64,000 nt of DNA from Gammaproteobacteria bacterium (GTDB lineage Bacteria; Pseudomonadota; Gammaproteobacteria; Pseudomonadales; IMCC2047). Below are positions 46,397 through 54,546 of this stretch, one piece after another; position 1 is the first letter of the stretch; each line of letters begins with the position of its first letter. The notes beneath the pieces are model-generated. The model was not told where the DNA came from, did no database searches, and was given only the letters and a program-made list of their open reading frames with translations. A program made the translations under genes and the position numbers. Where the stretch lies: assembly GCA_021773395.1 (NCBI GenBank), contig JAJFKB010000003.1, positions 1-64,000 on the forward strand, read 5' to 3'.

Positions 46397-48443
46397 ATTG
46401 CGATGGTTAAACGCACTTCCCCTTATTTTGGCTGCAGCTCTGTCCTTAGGTCATTTTGCTATTGCCAACAATGTCAGCCTAGAAGAAGCACGAAAGGCCG
46501 TACGCATAAAAGATTATAACCTAGCCTTTAAACTGTTTTTGACCCTTTCAGAAAACGGTAACGCCGAAGCCCAATACCAATTAGCCAATATTTACCGCTC
46601 CGGAAGAGGCGTAAAGCGCAGCTATTCTGAGAGTGCTAAATGGTTTGAGCGTGCTGCAAACCAGGAGCATATTGAGGCCCAATTTAATTTAGGGGCACTT
46701 TATGAAGTTGGCCGCGGTGTGGAACAAAATGACAGGACTGCGATGATTTGGTACCAGGCTGCAATGAAAGCTGGGCATCCTAAAGCAAAAACCAGACTTG
46801 AAAAACTTATATCAAAAACCTCAGAAATGTCCACTTTAGTTAGCAATAGCTCACAGGAGCAACTCAGCGAACTACTGCATATTTACTCAAAAAAGAACGA
46901 CACACTTAAATTAAAGCAACTTATACCGGATATTGAGCATATAGACGCCAAAGATAAATTTGGAAACTCCGCACTTCTCGTCGCTACACAAGCGGGCAGT
47001 TACGCTGCCGTTAAACTACTATTAGCGGGTGGGGCCAATGTGGATATCAAAGACGTCTACGGTGATTCTGCGCTATTGATCGCCACAAAAATAAACCATC
47101 TTGATATTATTCAAGCACTGCTAACCAGTGGTGCCTCGATTAATATTCGTGATGCGAATGGCAACACTCCACTGATGTCCGCAGTAAGAAAGGGTCACTC
47201 TGAACTGGTCACCGCATTGATAAGTGCGGGTGCTGATCCGAATTTGACCAATACAAAAAATTTATCTCCCCTTGATATTGCTAAGAGTAAGAAACATCAA
47301 AAAATTCAAACAATATTAATCAACTCAGGGGCCAAAAAAGCTAGGCGTTTGTTATCACAAGCACCATCAAAAAAACTTTCTGAGAAGAAATTAACTACCA
47401 ATCTGGAGCGGAATCGATCGATAGCAAACCAACTATCTTCACCATATCTCAATTGGCCTGCGCTAAATATCGCTGCTTGGCGTGGCCAGGTTGAATTGGT
47501 TGATTTGTTATTAAAACAGAATGTAGGTATTCAAAGTATCGACCCTGATCATCATACACCTCTGACACGGGCTGCTTGGCAAGCCCACACTCAAGTTATT
47601 GTTAGACTTCTTGAGGCCGGGGCATCTGTAGACTTCCATTATCCTGGCAAGGAATCGGCACTGGAACTGGCTATCGACCACAACCGGCATGAAATAGCAG
47701 ATCTTCTATTGAAAGCTGGAGCGAATGCCAACCAGTACACAATCAGTGGCGAACCGCTCATAATGTTAGCTATTAGGAAGGGCAGTCAACAAATCGCTTT
47801 AGCGCTTATAGAGCATGGTGCCAAAACAAACCTTTCTTACGGCGGAAATAACACACTCACATTGGCTTCACAGTCTGGATTGAATCTCACTGCCCGCATC
47901 ATTCTGAAGCAGCATAAAGGTTTACTCAATCTGCAGGATTCGCATGGCCGTACTGCATTATGGCTCGCTACGGCAAACGACCATGAACAAACTGTGAAAC
48001 TACTGCTAGATGCAGGAGGCGACTTTTCCCTATCCGACCAGGAGGGAAACACCCCCCTCGCCACTGCTGCTACAAACGGATATAACTTGATCGCACATCT
48101 GCTTTTAGATGCAAAAGCAGACCCCAACGCTACCAACCTGCAGGGAAACACAATCTTAATGCTAGCAGCCAGATCGGGGCACACCGATATCCTCAGAATG
48201 CTACTACGTTTCGGAGCTGAAACTAAAACCAGAAACCACACAAGCCATACTGCTCTAATGATGGCTGCGAAAAACGGTCATCTGCCAGCCGTAAAAATAT
48301 TGTTAGAGCAGGGGAACGACCCATCTCGCAGAGACAGGAAGGGAAAAGATAGCGTTATCCTGGCACAGGAAGCAGGTCACGAAGAGCTGGCTCTTTTTTT
48401 GGAGGAGCATAAGAAAAAACAGAAGCTTTTAGGTATATTTTGA
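46383..48443 (+). CDS. exported Sel1-ankyrin repeat protein
   Basis: A 686-residue protein with a signal peptide (about 1-28, ending AIA). It has about three Sel1/TPR-like repeats (about 35-145; NAEAQYQLANIYRSGRGV, EAQFNLGALYEVGRGV) and then two blocks of ankyrin repeats (about 190-320 and 360-680; motifs such as GNTPLMSAVRKGHSELV and GNTILMLAARSGHTDIL). A low-complexity Lys/Ser linker separates the ankyrin blocks. I chose ATG 46383, which overlaps the oxidoreductase stop; ATG 46371 is possible. It is likely a periplasmic scaffold for assembly of the cytochrome complex. The function is inferred only from context. Confidence 0.8.
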   Translation: MARLKLRWLNALPLILAAALSLGHFAIANNVSLEEARKAVRIKDYNLAFKLFLTLSENGNAEAQYQLANIYRSGRGVKRSYSESAKWFERAANQEHIEAQFNLGALYEVGRGVEQNDRTAMIWYQAAMKAGHPKAKTRLEKLISKTSEMSTLVSNSSQEQLSELLHIYSKKNDTLKLKQLIPDIEHIDAKDKFGNSALLVATQAGSYAAVKLLLAGGANVDIKDVYGDSALLIATKINHLDIIQALLTSGASINIRDANGNTPLMSAVRKGHSELVTALISAGADPNLTNTKNLSPLDIAKSKKHQKIQTILINSGAKKARRLLSQAPSKKLSEKKLTTNLERNRSIANQLSSPYLNWPALNIAAWRGQVELVDLLLKQNVGIQSIDPDHHTPLTRAAWQAHTQVIVRLLEAGASVDFHYPGKESALELAIDHNRHEIADLLLKAGANANQYTISGEPLIMLAIRKGSQQIALALIEHGAKTNLSYGGNNTLTLASQSGLNLTARIILKQHKGLLNLQDSHGRTALWLATANDHEQTVKLLLDAGGDFSLSDQEGNTPLATAATNGYNLIAHLLLDAKADPNATNLQGNTILMLAARSGHTDILRMLLRFGAETKTRNHTSHTALMMAAKNGHLPAVKILLEQGNDPSRRDRKGKDSVILAQEAGHEELALFLEEHKKKQKLLGIF

Positions 48444-48550
48444 TGCCGTAATTGCTATCGTATTTATATTGATGCAGTTCGCCATTAGCCAATTTTTAAA
48501 ACTCATATCCCAGTAAAAATTTGATGGTACAGTTTAATAAAGTTAAAAAT

Positions 48551-49351
48551 CTATTGCGCATGCCGCTGTCGGCGCTTTTCAATATATTTTATTTTTGTCG
48601 TCAACCCGCAGATAAGTATAAGTAACGCCACAGACAGATAGCCAACGCCCTGCACTATTGATGGTGTAGCCTCATATCCGACCAACGAATAAAGTAACCG
48701 GCCTGTTAGAGATTGTTCCGTAAGCACTGCTGAGGAATCCCAAAGTTGTGCCGAGTAGGTAATCCAATCTGCTTGGGTTAACAACAAAATCGCCTGCGCT
48801 GCCATATTGCCGCCAATTAATGCCAGCACAACCGTACTCACAACCCAATAACTCTTACTAGACAACCCCGTGAGCAGGTAAAACAGCACAACACCAATGC
48901 TTATACCAATGCCTGTACCGATAGCGCTGCCTGCAAGCACAGAACGGGTATAAACAGAATTTGTCATGTTACCCTGGAGGTAGAGAAAAATCTCTGCGCC
49001 CTCCCTGGTAATTGATAACATCACTAGAACAGGACAGATAGTACTTAGCATAACCGTTGAATAGACTCTTGCTCGGGCGGGGTTAAGCAAAAACGCTATC
49101 AGCGCCACCAACACTGAGATGCTGAGTTGCATCGAAGCACTCACAATCTCCTGCCCCACATAATCAAACCATTCTGAGATGCTTCCTATATAGGCTCCAA
49201 ACAGGTATGCACCTACTACACCCAGGAAAATACCGAGGATGATCCAGCGTTTCATCTTGGGAAACGATTGCGTGAGCGCCAGCAACACACTAATTAGCAG
49301 TGCGGCTTCCAGAATTTCCTGCAACACTAACGTGATGGAATTTAAAAACAT
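48551..49351 (-). CDS. FTR1-family iron permease
   Basis: A 266-residue membrane protein with seven hydrophobic segments. The two REXXE-type signatures that bind iron in FTR1/EfeU are present as QEILEA (about 11-16, first Arg replaced by Gln) and REGAE (about 116-120). It would move ferrous or ferric iron across the inner membrane, usually together with a periplasmic cupredoxin or ferroxidase. It starts 3 bases after the cupredoxin gene stop and is the last gene of the operon with the two-component system. Confidence 0.82.
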   Translation of the reverse strand: MFLNSITLVLQEILEAALLISVLLALTQSFPKMKRWIILGIFLGVVGAYLFGAYIGSISEWFDYVGQEIVSASMQLSISVLVALIAFLLNPARARVYSTVMLSTICPVLVMLSITREGAEIFLYLQGNMTNSVYTRSVLAGSAIGTGIGISIGVVLFYLLTGLSSKSYWVVSTVVLALIGGNMAAQAILLLTQADWITYSAQLWDSSAVLTEQSLTGRLLYSLVGYEATPSIVQGVGYLSVALLILICGLTTKIKYIEKRRQRHAQ

Positions 49352-49354
49352 GGT

Positions 49355-49699
49355 CTACTCTTTAACAATCACTTTACCCTGCGCCGTTTTCGGAAAGAAC
49401 TCACCAAAAAAGGGATATTCACCCGGCGGTAAAGGACCAATAAATATGACACTTATTGAGTTTCCTACAATCACCTTCTCCCGATTAAGCTCATAGCTTT
49501 CGAATTCTTCTGCTGTTGGATCCAGGTTCTTTACCAAAAGCTTTACCTTGGTATTTGCCGGTATTTCGACGACTGCCGGATAGAACAAATGATCCTTGAT
49601 TTCTATTTCAATCAACGGTGGCCGCGCCAAACTAAACTCACAAACAGTCAGCAACAATAGCATCCAATAGGTTTGGGGTACCCGGCGATTAACTTGCAT
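49355..49699 (-). CDS. exported cupredoxin-like protein
   Basis: A 114-residue protein with a signal peptide (about 1-25, ending SLA) and one cupredoxin-like beta domain (EIEIKDHLFYPAVVEIPANTKVKLLVKN, ending GPLPPGEYPFFGEFFPKTAQGKVIV). This is like the N-terminal domain of EfeO and the partners of FTR1 permeases. The usual Cys-His copper ligands are not obvious (GEYPFFGEFF instead of GxYxFxC), so it may bind iron or another ligand by Glu/Asp/Met. I chose ATG 49699, which overlaps the end of the histidine kinase gene by 11 bases. A longer frame starts at 49738 without signal-peptide logic. Confidence 0.78.
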   Translation of the reverse strand: MQVNRRVPQTYWMLLLLTVCEFSLARPPLIEIEIKDHLFYPAVVEIPANTKVKLLVKNLDPTAEEFESYELNREKVIVGNSISVIFIGPLPPGEYPFFGEFFPKTAQGKVIVKE

Positions 49700-51008
49700 C
49701 AGCCTTTTTTGCTTCACTAAAGTCAATAATAAAGGCACTGCCGGTAGGAAACCTTGAGTTAGATACAGTAATAGTCGCGCCTAAAAGAACAAGTATATGT
49801 TGAACAATGGTCAGGCCCAAACCGCATCCTAATATATTCCGATCAGACTGATGAGCGCCGCGATAAAATCTATCAAATATACGGTTGCGTAACGCTTCCG
49901 GCACTCCTGGTCCGGAATCTTCAACTGTCAGGCGCACCCGCTGCTGCTGTTTTTTAACGCTGATTTTAATCTGCCCAGATTCGGGCGTATATTTACTGGC
50001 GTTACTTAAAAGATTCTTCAGCAAAGTAGTGAGCGCGATATCATTACCATTAATGGTGCAATGATCACCAACCAATTCTATAGACTGGTTTTTAGATTCA
50101 AACAAATAATATTGTTCCGCCATAACATCCTGAGCTAACGTATAGAGATCAAGCAAGCGGGAGTTTTCAGCTAACTGTTCTGGAGTCGATCTATATAAAA
50201 CCAAGAGCTGCTCAACCAAGTGTTGCATCCGTTCGACGCCGGCACGAAGTTGAATCAACGACTGGCTGTCCGCTGGTACTTCCTCCGCGATATTGTGTAG
50301 TTGAACCTTCAGTGCACTAATGGGCGTTCTCATCTCATGTGCTGCGTCTGCCGTAAAACGCTTTTCTCGTTCCAAAGTAGAGCGCAACCTCTCAATCAAA
50401 CTATTCACCGACCGTGTAATCTGCACCAACTCCGGCCTTAGCTCCATTTCAGATAATGGAGTCAGGTCCTCCGCTTTTTTTTCGCGCAACTGTTTCGAGA
50501 GTTGGGTTAAAGGCATTAGTCCCTGGTTAACGATAAGCCATATCAGCAATCCGACTAAGGGGATTCCTATCAACAAAGGGATTACTGATTCCAGAATTAC
50601 ATTTTCCGCTAACAGGTAGCGAATATCGGATCTCTCCGCCAAAGTGACCCATAGATTCTGTCTGAGATCGAAATAAGCCAGCGCTCGCCACCGGTAACCC
50701 GAAAAATTAATATACCCATAGCCAGGGGTTAGCTCCGCAATGGCTGAGACAGGCGCATTAGACGAAGATGCAGCAATCTTGCCATCCTTCCAGATTTGAA
50801 AAGCGATGTCCCCTGAGTGGCTAAAGTCTGTTGTATTTTGTTCGAGCGGTAAGTTGGCTATCAGCATAGCAGTATTAAACATCTGTTGGTCAAACAGCTG
50901 TTCTGCCTCAGCCATACTGGAACGGTAACCCTGGATCGCTGCTATAAAATTGAACAAAATCAGCGTAGCAATCACCGTTAGTATCAAAAATGTGCGTATC
51001 GATCTCAC
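49689..51008 (-). CDS. QseC/TctE-like sensor histidine kinase
   Basis: A 439-residue sensor kinase. It has an N-terminal transmembrane helix (about 7-27), a periplasmic 2CSK_N-like domain (about 28-140, with AEQLFDQQMFNTAMLIA), a second helix (about 141-161), and HAMP. The His box AAHEMRTPI has H224. The ATPase domain follows, with N (LLSNASKYTPESG), DSGPGVPE and GCGLGLTI. It phosphorylates the response regulator encoded just upstream. PmrB's ExxE iron-sensing motif is not evident (EAEQ is the nearest). Genes for a cupredoxin and an iron permease follow in the same operon, so a metal or redox signal is likely. Confidence 0.92.
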   Translation of the reverse strand: MRSIRTFLILTVIATLILFNFIAAIQGYRSSMAEAEQLFDQQMFNTAMLIANLPLEQNTTDFSHSGDIAFQIWKDGKIAASSSNAPVSAIAELTPGYGYINFSGYRWRALAYFDLRQNLWVTLAERSDIRYLLAENVILESVIPLLIGIPLVGLLIWLIVNQGLMPLTQLSKQLREKKAEDLTPLSEMELRPELVQITRSVNSLIERLRSTLEREKRFTADAAHEMRTPISALKVQLHNIAEEVPADSQSLIQLRAGVERMQHLVEQLLVLYRSTPEQLAENSRLLDLYTLAQDVMAEQYYLFESKNQSIELVGDHCTINGNDIALTTLLKNLLSNASKYTPESGQIKISVKKQQQRVRLTVEDSGPGVPEALRNRIFDRFYRGAHQSDRNILGCGLGLTIVQHILVLLGATITVSNSRFPTGSAFIIDFSEAKKADAS

Positions 51009-51664
51009 TTACAATCAACCTTGTAACCCACCCCCCGAATCGTTCGGATAAAATCGGCGCCCAGTTTTTTCCTTAGGTGATGCACGTGAACTTCCACAGC
51101 ATTACTTGCTACCTCTTCATCCCAACTATACAAACGATTTTCCAGATTAGTCCGAGTTTGTACTCGCCCCGCATTTTCCAGTAGCAATTTTAATAGCATA
51201 TACTCCTTACGTGGAAGCTCAAGCTCATCTCCCTTAAAGGTGACATAGTGAGAGGTCGTATCCAAAACTATCTCGCCAATGTTAATCTCAGCTGATTTTA
51301 CAGCGCTGAGTCTCCGCTCCAACACTCTTAAGCGCGCTAATAGCTCAATCATTTCAAAGGGTTTGACTAGATAATCATCCGCACCACCATCCAGTCCAGC
51401 CACTTTATCATCAGCTGAATCCCTCGCAGTTAATAACATCACTGGCAAATCACTAGATAAATTACGAATTTGTTTTAGCACCATCAACCCGTCCAAATCG
51501 GGCAATCCCAAATCAAGTACCACAATATCTGGCGGCTCATTTTCAACAACGTGCAGGCAGGCTTTTCCCGTCTCTATATGATTGACAGCATAGCCCTGCT
51601 TTTGTAGAGCCTGTTGTAGACCTTTTGCCAATAATCGGTCATCTTCAACCAGCAGGATCTGCAT
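51005..51664 (-). CDS. PmrA/QseB-like OmpR-family response regulator
   Basis: A 219-residue regulator. The receiver domain has the phospho-acceptor D51 (VVLDLGLPD), acidic pair E7/D8/D9 and K101 region (DYLVKPF). The C-terminal winged helix ends with VHVHHLRKKLGADFIRTIRGVGYKV. Its stop overlaps the kinase start by 4 bases. This subclass recognises direct repeats related to CTTAAG/CTTAAT with a 5-base gap, and exactly such a site lies in the cytochrome promoter at 44843-44859. A single CTTAAG also occurs 30 bases upstream of its own start (51694-51699). Confidence 0.92.
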   Translation of the reverse strand: MQILLVEDDRLLAKGLQQALQKQGYAVNHIETGKACLHVVENEPPDIVVLDLGLPDLDGLMVLKQIRNLSSDLPVMLLTARDSADDKVAGLDGGADDYLVKPFEMIELLARLRVLERRLSAVKSAEINIGEIVLDTTSHYVTFKGDELELPRKEYMLLKLLLENAGRVQTRTNLENRLYSWDEEVASNAVEVHVHHLRKKLGADFIRTIRGVGYKVDCK

Positions 51665-51700
51665 TTTTGAAAACCTCTCATAGGTCGCTATATCTTAAGT

Positions 51701-52075
51701 TTAGGCTCCAGCAAAGCTAAACGCTCGTTTATCTCTTTTCTGGCGACCGGCATCGGTTAAAGGGCGCAATGGCCGGGAAGACGCGTTTTTTACTTTAAAC
51801 AGGTAAATTTTTGCTTCCTTATATCGCTTCTCGTTCAGCAGGTAGTTCCTATAAAAATAGTTACTGTTGATACCATCCGCATTTATGACCAGCGCTTTTT
51901 TCAGAAGTTTCTCAGCTTTTTCATCATCGCCAAAACCGATAGGCCAACCCGGTATGTTAAAGTAAAGTACACCAGGACTTGTGTTGGAGGAACCATTCAT
52001 CGCATCTTGGAATTGATATTGAACACCAAGGCCAAGCCAGAGGAAATTTTTACGATAATATTCTGGTACAGACCA
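51701..52075 (-). pseudogene. C-terminal fragment of a TPR-repeat protein
   Basis: Minus-strand frame from about 52075 (PEYYRKNFLWLGLGVQ) to 51701 (ending DKRAFSFAGA). It contains the conserved NIPGWPIGFGDDEKAEKLLKKAL and DGINSNYFYRNYLLNEKRYKEA typical of small TPR proteins of the TatT/YbgF-like kind. A TGA interrupts the frame upstream and nothing earlier matches, so the N-terminus is lost. It may still be read from an internal ATG at about 52000, but is probably dead. It lies directly upstream of the response regulator gene. Confidence 0.7.
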
Positions 52076-52344
52076 AATTCATGATTGTTGCTTTTTGCCT
52101 ATTAGATCGTATCTTCAATAAAAAAAGAAACTTTCGAATCTGCTGTTGGGTTGGTTCCAGGAAAACCATTTACCCGTTCTTCGGTTATACAAGAGGCGGC
52201 AAAACGACCGATGGAATTACGAGTCTGCCCAGGCATTGAGCAATACCTAGTGAAAAACTAGCCGGACAGCCACATATACTTATTTAATGCAAAGGGTTAA
52301 CGAACGATAAGAATCAATTATGGCCGGTGCTCTTTTGCTATAGA

Positions 52345-52543
52345 ATCATGCGACTACATTTCCAGCAGACCGCTTTTAGTCCGTCCGAATTCGAAAGCCA
52401 GCCTTCCACAAGGATAGCACCAACTTTACGTTTTATGCGCCATATTCAGGGGGAGCCTCCACAACAGGAGACACTTTTATAAAAAATCTGGCGTACTCAA
52501 TGGAGCCAGTCATATCTATCGCATTAACGATCATAATCAGAAA
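52345..52543 (+). pseudogene. degenerate LuxR-family remnant
   Basis: Two joined scraps of a LuxR-type gene. The first (about 52348-52470) reads TAFSPSEFES...IAPTLRFMRHIQ, aligning with the PHL helix region of the fragment at 37284. The second (52485-52543) reads KSGVLNGASHIYRINDHNQ, matching the C-terminus of the same fragment, but its stop codon has mutated to AAA. About 150 codons between them, with the helix-turn-helix, are deleted. From 52076 to 52345 nothing recognisable is seen. Confidence 0.7.
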
Positions 52544-52586
52544 CTGTTCAATCACAGATCCGATAGTTATCGCCCAGTAAACTCCG
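52481..52586 (+). repeat. direct repeat, right boundary of the 14.6-kb block
   Basis: This copy contains the degenerate LuxR 3' end, the invariant 20-base core GTTCAATCACAGATCCGATA (52546-52565) and the 3' edge of the enoyl-CoA hydratase gene. It corresponds to 37830-37935 on the left. Confidence 0.8.
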
Positions 52587-53367
52587 GTTTACGCTTTTCC
52601 AGAAACGCCGCGATTCCCTCCCGGCCATCTTTGGTTTTGGCATTAGCGGCTATCATTCGTGATTCGGAATTCATCTGTGTTTCAATGTTATTCTTTTCTG
52701 CACTGAGCACCAGACGTTTCACCGCAGCAAACGCTTTGGTCGGACCGCTGGCCAGTTGTTCAACGAGCTGTCGCGCGCGCTCCTGCAGCGCCTCCGGCTC
52801 AACAACTTCGTTAACAAGCCCCCATTCAAGCGCCTCAGCTGCGCTCAATCTCCGATTAAAAAGCATCAACTCCTTCGCTCTTTTGACTCCGACCAGCTGA
52901 ACCAGCAAACTGGTGGCACCCCCATCGGGTGAAAGGCCCGCAGCCGTATAGGCTGAGGTTAACGAAGCCTTAGCCGAAGCCAGAGTGTAATCGCCTACCA
53001 GAGCCAGCCCCAAACCAATACCTGCAGCCGCGCCATTTACCGCTGTAACAACCGGTGCCAACATACGCATTAAACGAATAAAGGCGTCATGGGTATAGAA
53101 TGTGACCATTTTCAGCTCTTGCGATATCGCCTCGCCTTTTTCTGCGAAGGAAGCCAAATCGCCCCCGGCACAAAAAAGTTTGCCATTGGCGGTTAGCAGC
53201 ACCGCCCTCACCGAGGAATCCTCCTCACAGGCAATGACAGCCCGATGCAGCTCCTGCGCTAGCTGCAGATTAACAGTATTCGCCGCTTCCGGTCTGTTCA
53301 AGCAAATGGTCGCCACGGAATTTTCAATGCTAAATTGAATCGTACTAAATGAATCATAACTGGTCAT
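52567..53367 (-). CDS. enoyl-CoA hydratase/isomerase family protein
   Basis: A 266-residue crotonase-fold enzyme. It has the oxyanion-hole motif AGGDLASF (about 67-74) and GAAAGIGLGLAL (about 113-124), followed by SPDGGAT, where canonical hydratases carry a catalytic Glu. Asp here is typical of the PaaG-like isomerase group, so isomerase or dehydratase activity is as likely as hydration. The length is normal. A 3' scrap of the same gene recurs at 37915-37935. The metallo-hydrolase gene lies 42 bases upstream on the same strand, so the pair may be an operon. Confidence 0.88.
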   Translation of the reverse strand: MTSYDSFSTIQFSIENSVATICLNRPEAANTVNLQLAQELHRAVIACEEDSSVRAVLLTANGKLFCAGGDLASFAEKGEAISQELKMVTFYTHDAFIRLMRMLAPVVTAVNGAAAGIGLGLALVGDYTLASAKASLTSAYTAAGLSPDGGATSLLVQLVGVKRAKELMLFNRRLSAAEALEWGLVNEVVEPEALQERARQLVEQLASGPTKAFAAVKRLVLSAEKNNIETQMNSESRMIAANAKTKDGREGIAAFLEKRKPEFTGR

Positions 53368-53409
53368 GTTTGGTTCCTTTCATCTCTACCCATACACTGC
53401 TAGCGGCAA

Positions 53410-54252
53410 CTATAATGCCACAGCGAGCGCAGTATATCGCCCGCGGTCATCGCGCTCTATCTTGCCGCACGCCATCTCAAAATCATGCGTAAAAAACAAG
53501 CGCCCCTTCCGCTCTATTAAATCAGTTATAAGTGCAGTTTTTTCATCAATCAACTGTTCGGGATAGCGATCATAACCCATAGTGATAGGGAGGTGCACCC
53601 AGGGAGCACCGGGAATGAGATCGGCACAAAATAGCAGCGGTCCATCTGCTGTGGCGATCTCCGACAGCATTAATCCGGGCGTATGTCCGTTGGAGAAATG
53701 CACTTTTACCCGCCCATCCAATATCGATGACTGGTCACTATCAACCAGCTCAAGGCGCTGTGAATCGATCAGTAATTTACTTAATGTCTCGATGAAAGAA
53801 GCCCGATCCCGAGGATGTGGCTGCAAAGCCCGCTGCCAGTGCTCAGTGGAAACAATATAACGTGCATTGGGGAAAAGAAGTTGTGACTCTTCACCTTCCC
53901 GCCAGGGTGTTAACAGACCTCCGGCATGGTCGAAGTGAAGATGGGATAGCACCACACAATCGATATCCTCATGACTTAATCCCTGTTTATTCAGGTTTTT
54001 CAGAAGCAGATGTTCCGTCTCATTTACCCCAAAGCGGGCACGCAGCTTCGGTGGAAAAAACGCCCCGATGCCTGTCTCAAAAAGCACCTTTAAGCCGTCA
54101 TCGAATTCAACCAGCAACGCTCTTGCCGCCAGACTGATTCGATTCTGCTCATCCACTTCAACCCATTTGGACCAGACCGCCCGGGGTGCGTTGCCGAACA
54201 TGGCGCCACCATCCAGCCGTTGAGTATTGCCCTCTACTGCTGCCAATTTCAT
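53410..54252 (-). CDS. metallo-beta-lactamase-fold hydrolase
   Basis: A 280-residue MBL-fold enzyme with the zinc motif [10 protein letters not shown] (H-x-H-x-D-H), a later HTPG (about 190) and ADLIPG and FFTHDFEMA at the C-terminal end, which supply the other zinc ligands. The family includes lactonases, glyoxalase-II-like thioesterases and CoA-linked hydrolases. I chose the ATG at 54252, with GGTGAG upstream. A 30-codon longer frame exists but is Cys/Phe-rich and unlike the family. It is divergent from a TetR regulator and co-oriented with the enoyl-CoA hydratase, suggesting thioester or lactone hydrolysis in the same route. Confidence 0.85.
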   Translation of the reverse strand: MKLAAVEGNTQRLDGGAMFGNAPRAVWSKWVEVDEQNRISLAARALLVEFDDGLKVLFETGIGAFFPPKLRARFGVNETEHLLLKNLNKQGLSHEDIDCVVLSHLHFDHAGGLLTPWREGEESQLLFPNARYIVSTEHWQRALQPHPRDRASFIETLSKLLIDSQRLELVDSDQSSILDGRVKVHFSNGHTPGLMLSEIATADGPLLFCADLIPGAPWVHLPITMGYDRYPEQLIDEKTALITDLIERKGRLFFTHDFEMACGKIERDDRGRYTALAVAL

Positions 54253-54264
54253 TCTTTCACTCAC

Positions 54265-54290
54265 CTGAATATACAAACTGAATATACAAA
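54265..54290. repeat. two perfect tandem 13-bp repeats upstream of the metallo-hydrolase
   Basis: CTGAATATACAAA is repeated head to tail in the MBL-TetR divergent region. It lies just before the MBL start codon and may be part of a promoter or regulator site. The remaining intergenic bases (54291-54546) show no gene. Confidence 0.6.
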
Positions 54291-54546
54291 AAAGGATGCC
54301 ACATCGTAGCCCTCCGTTATGATACACGACCCTCGAAGGCAATAATCAGACTTTATTGATGTTCACCACTTGCATGGCCGTTAACTCTTCCAGCTCCTAC
54401 GCTACTAACACCCCTGTAATTCTTCAATCGGTCTTTATACCTGGGCCCCCTGTATACGCCGTAACCCCAATGAAAATTGCGCTTTATCAATATCATTTTC
54501 CAAACAACCTCGCTACAATCCTCCAGCTTTAAACCGATACATACAG

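Noticed and set aside
52001..52240. Short plus-strand frame (86 codons) between the TPR fragment and the LuxR remnant
   Set aside because: Partly antisense to the TPR fragment, whose family resemblance is clear; no domain or ribosome-binding site.
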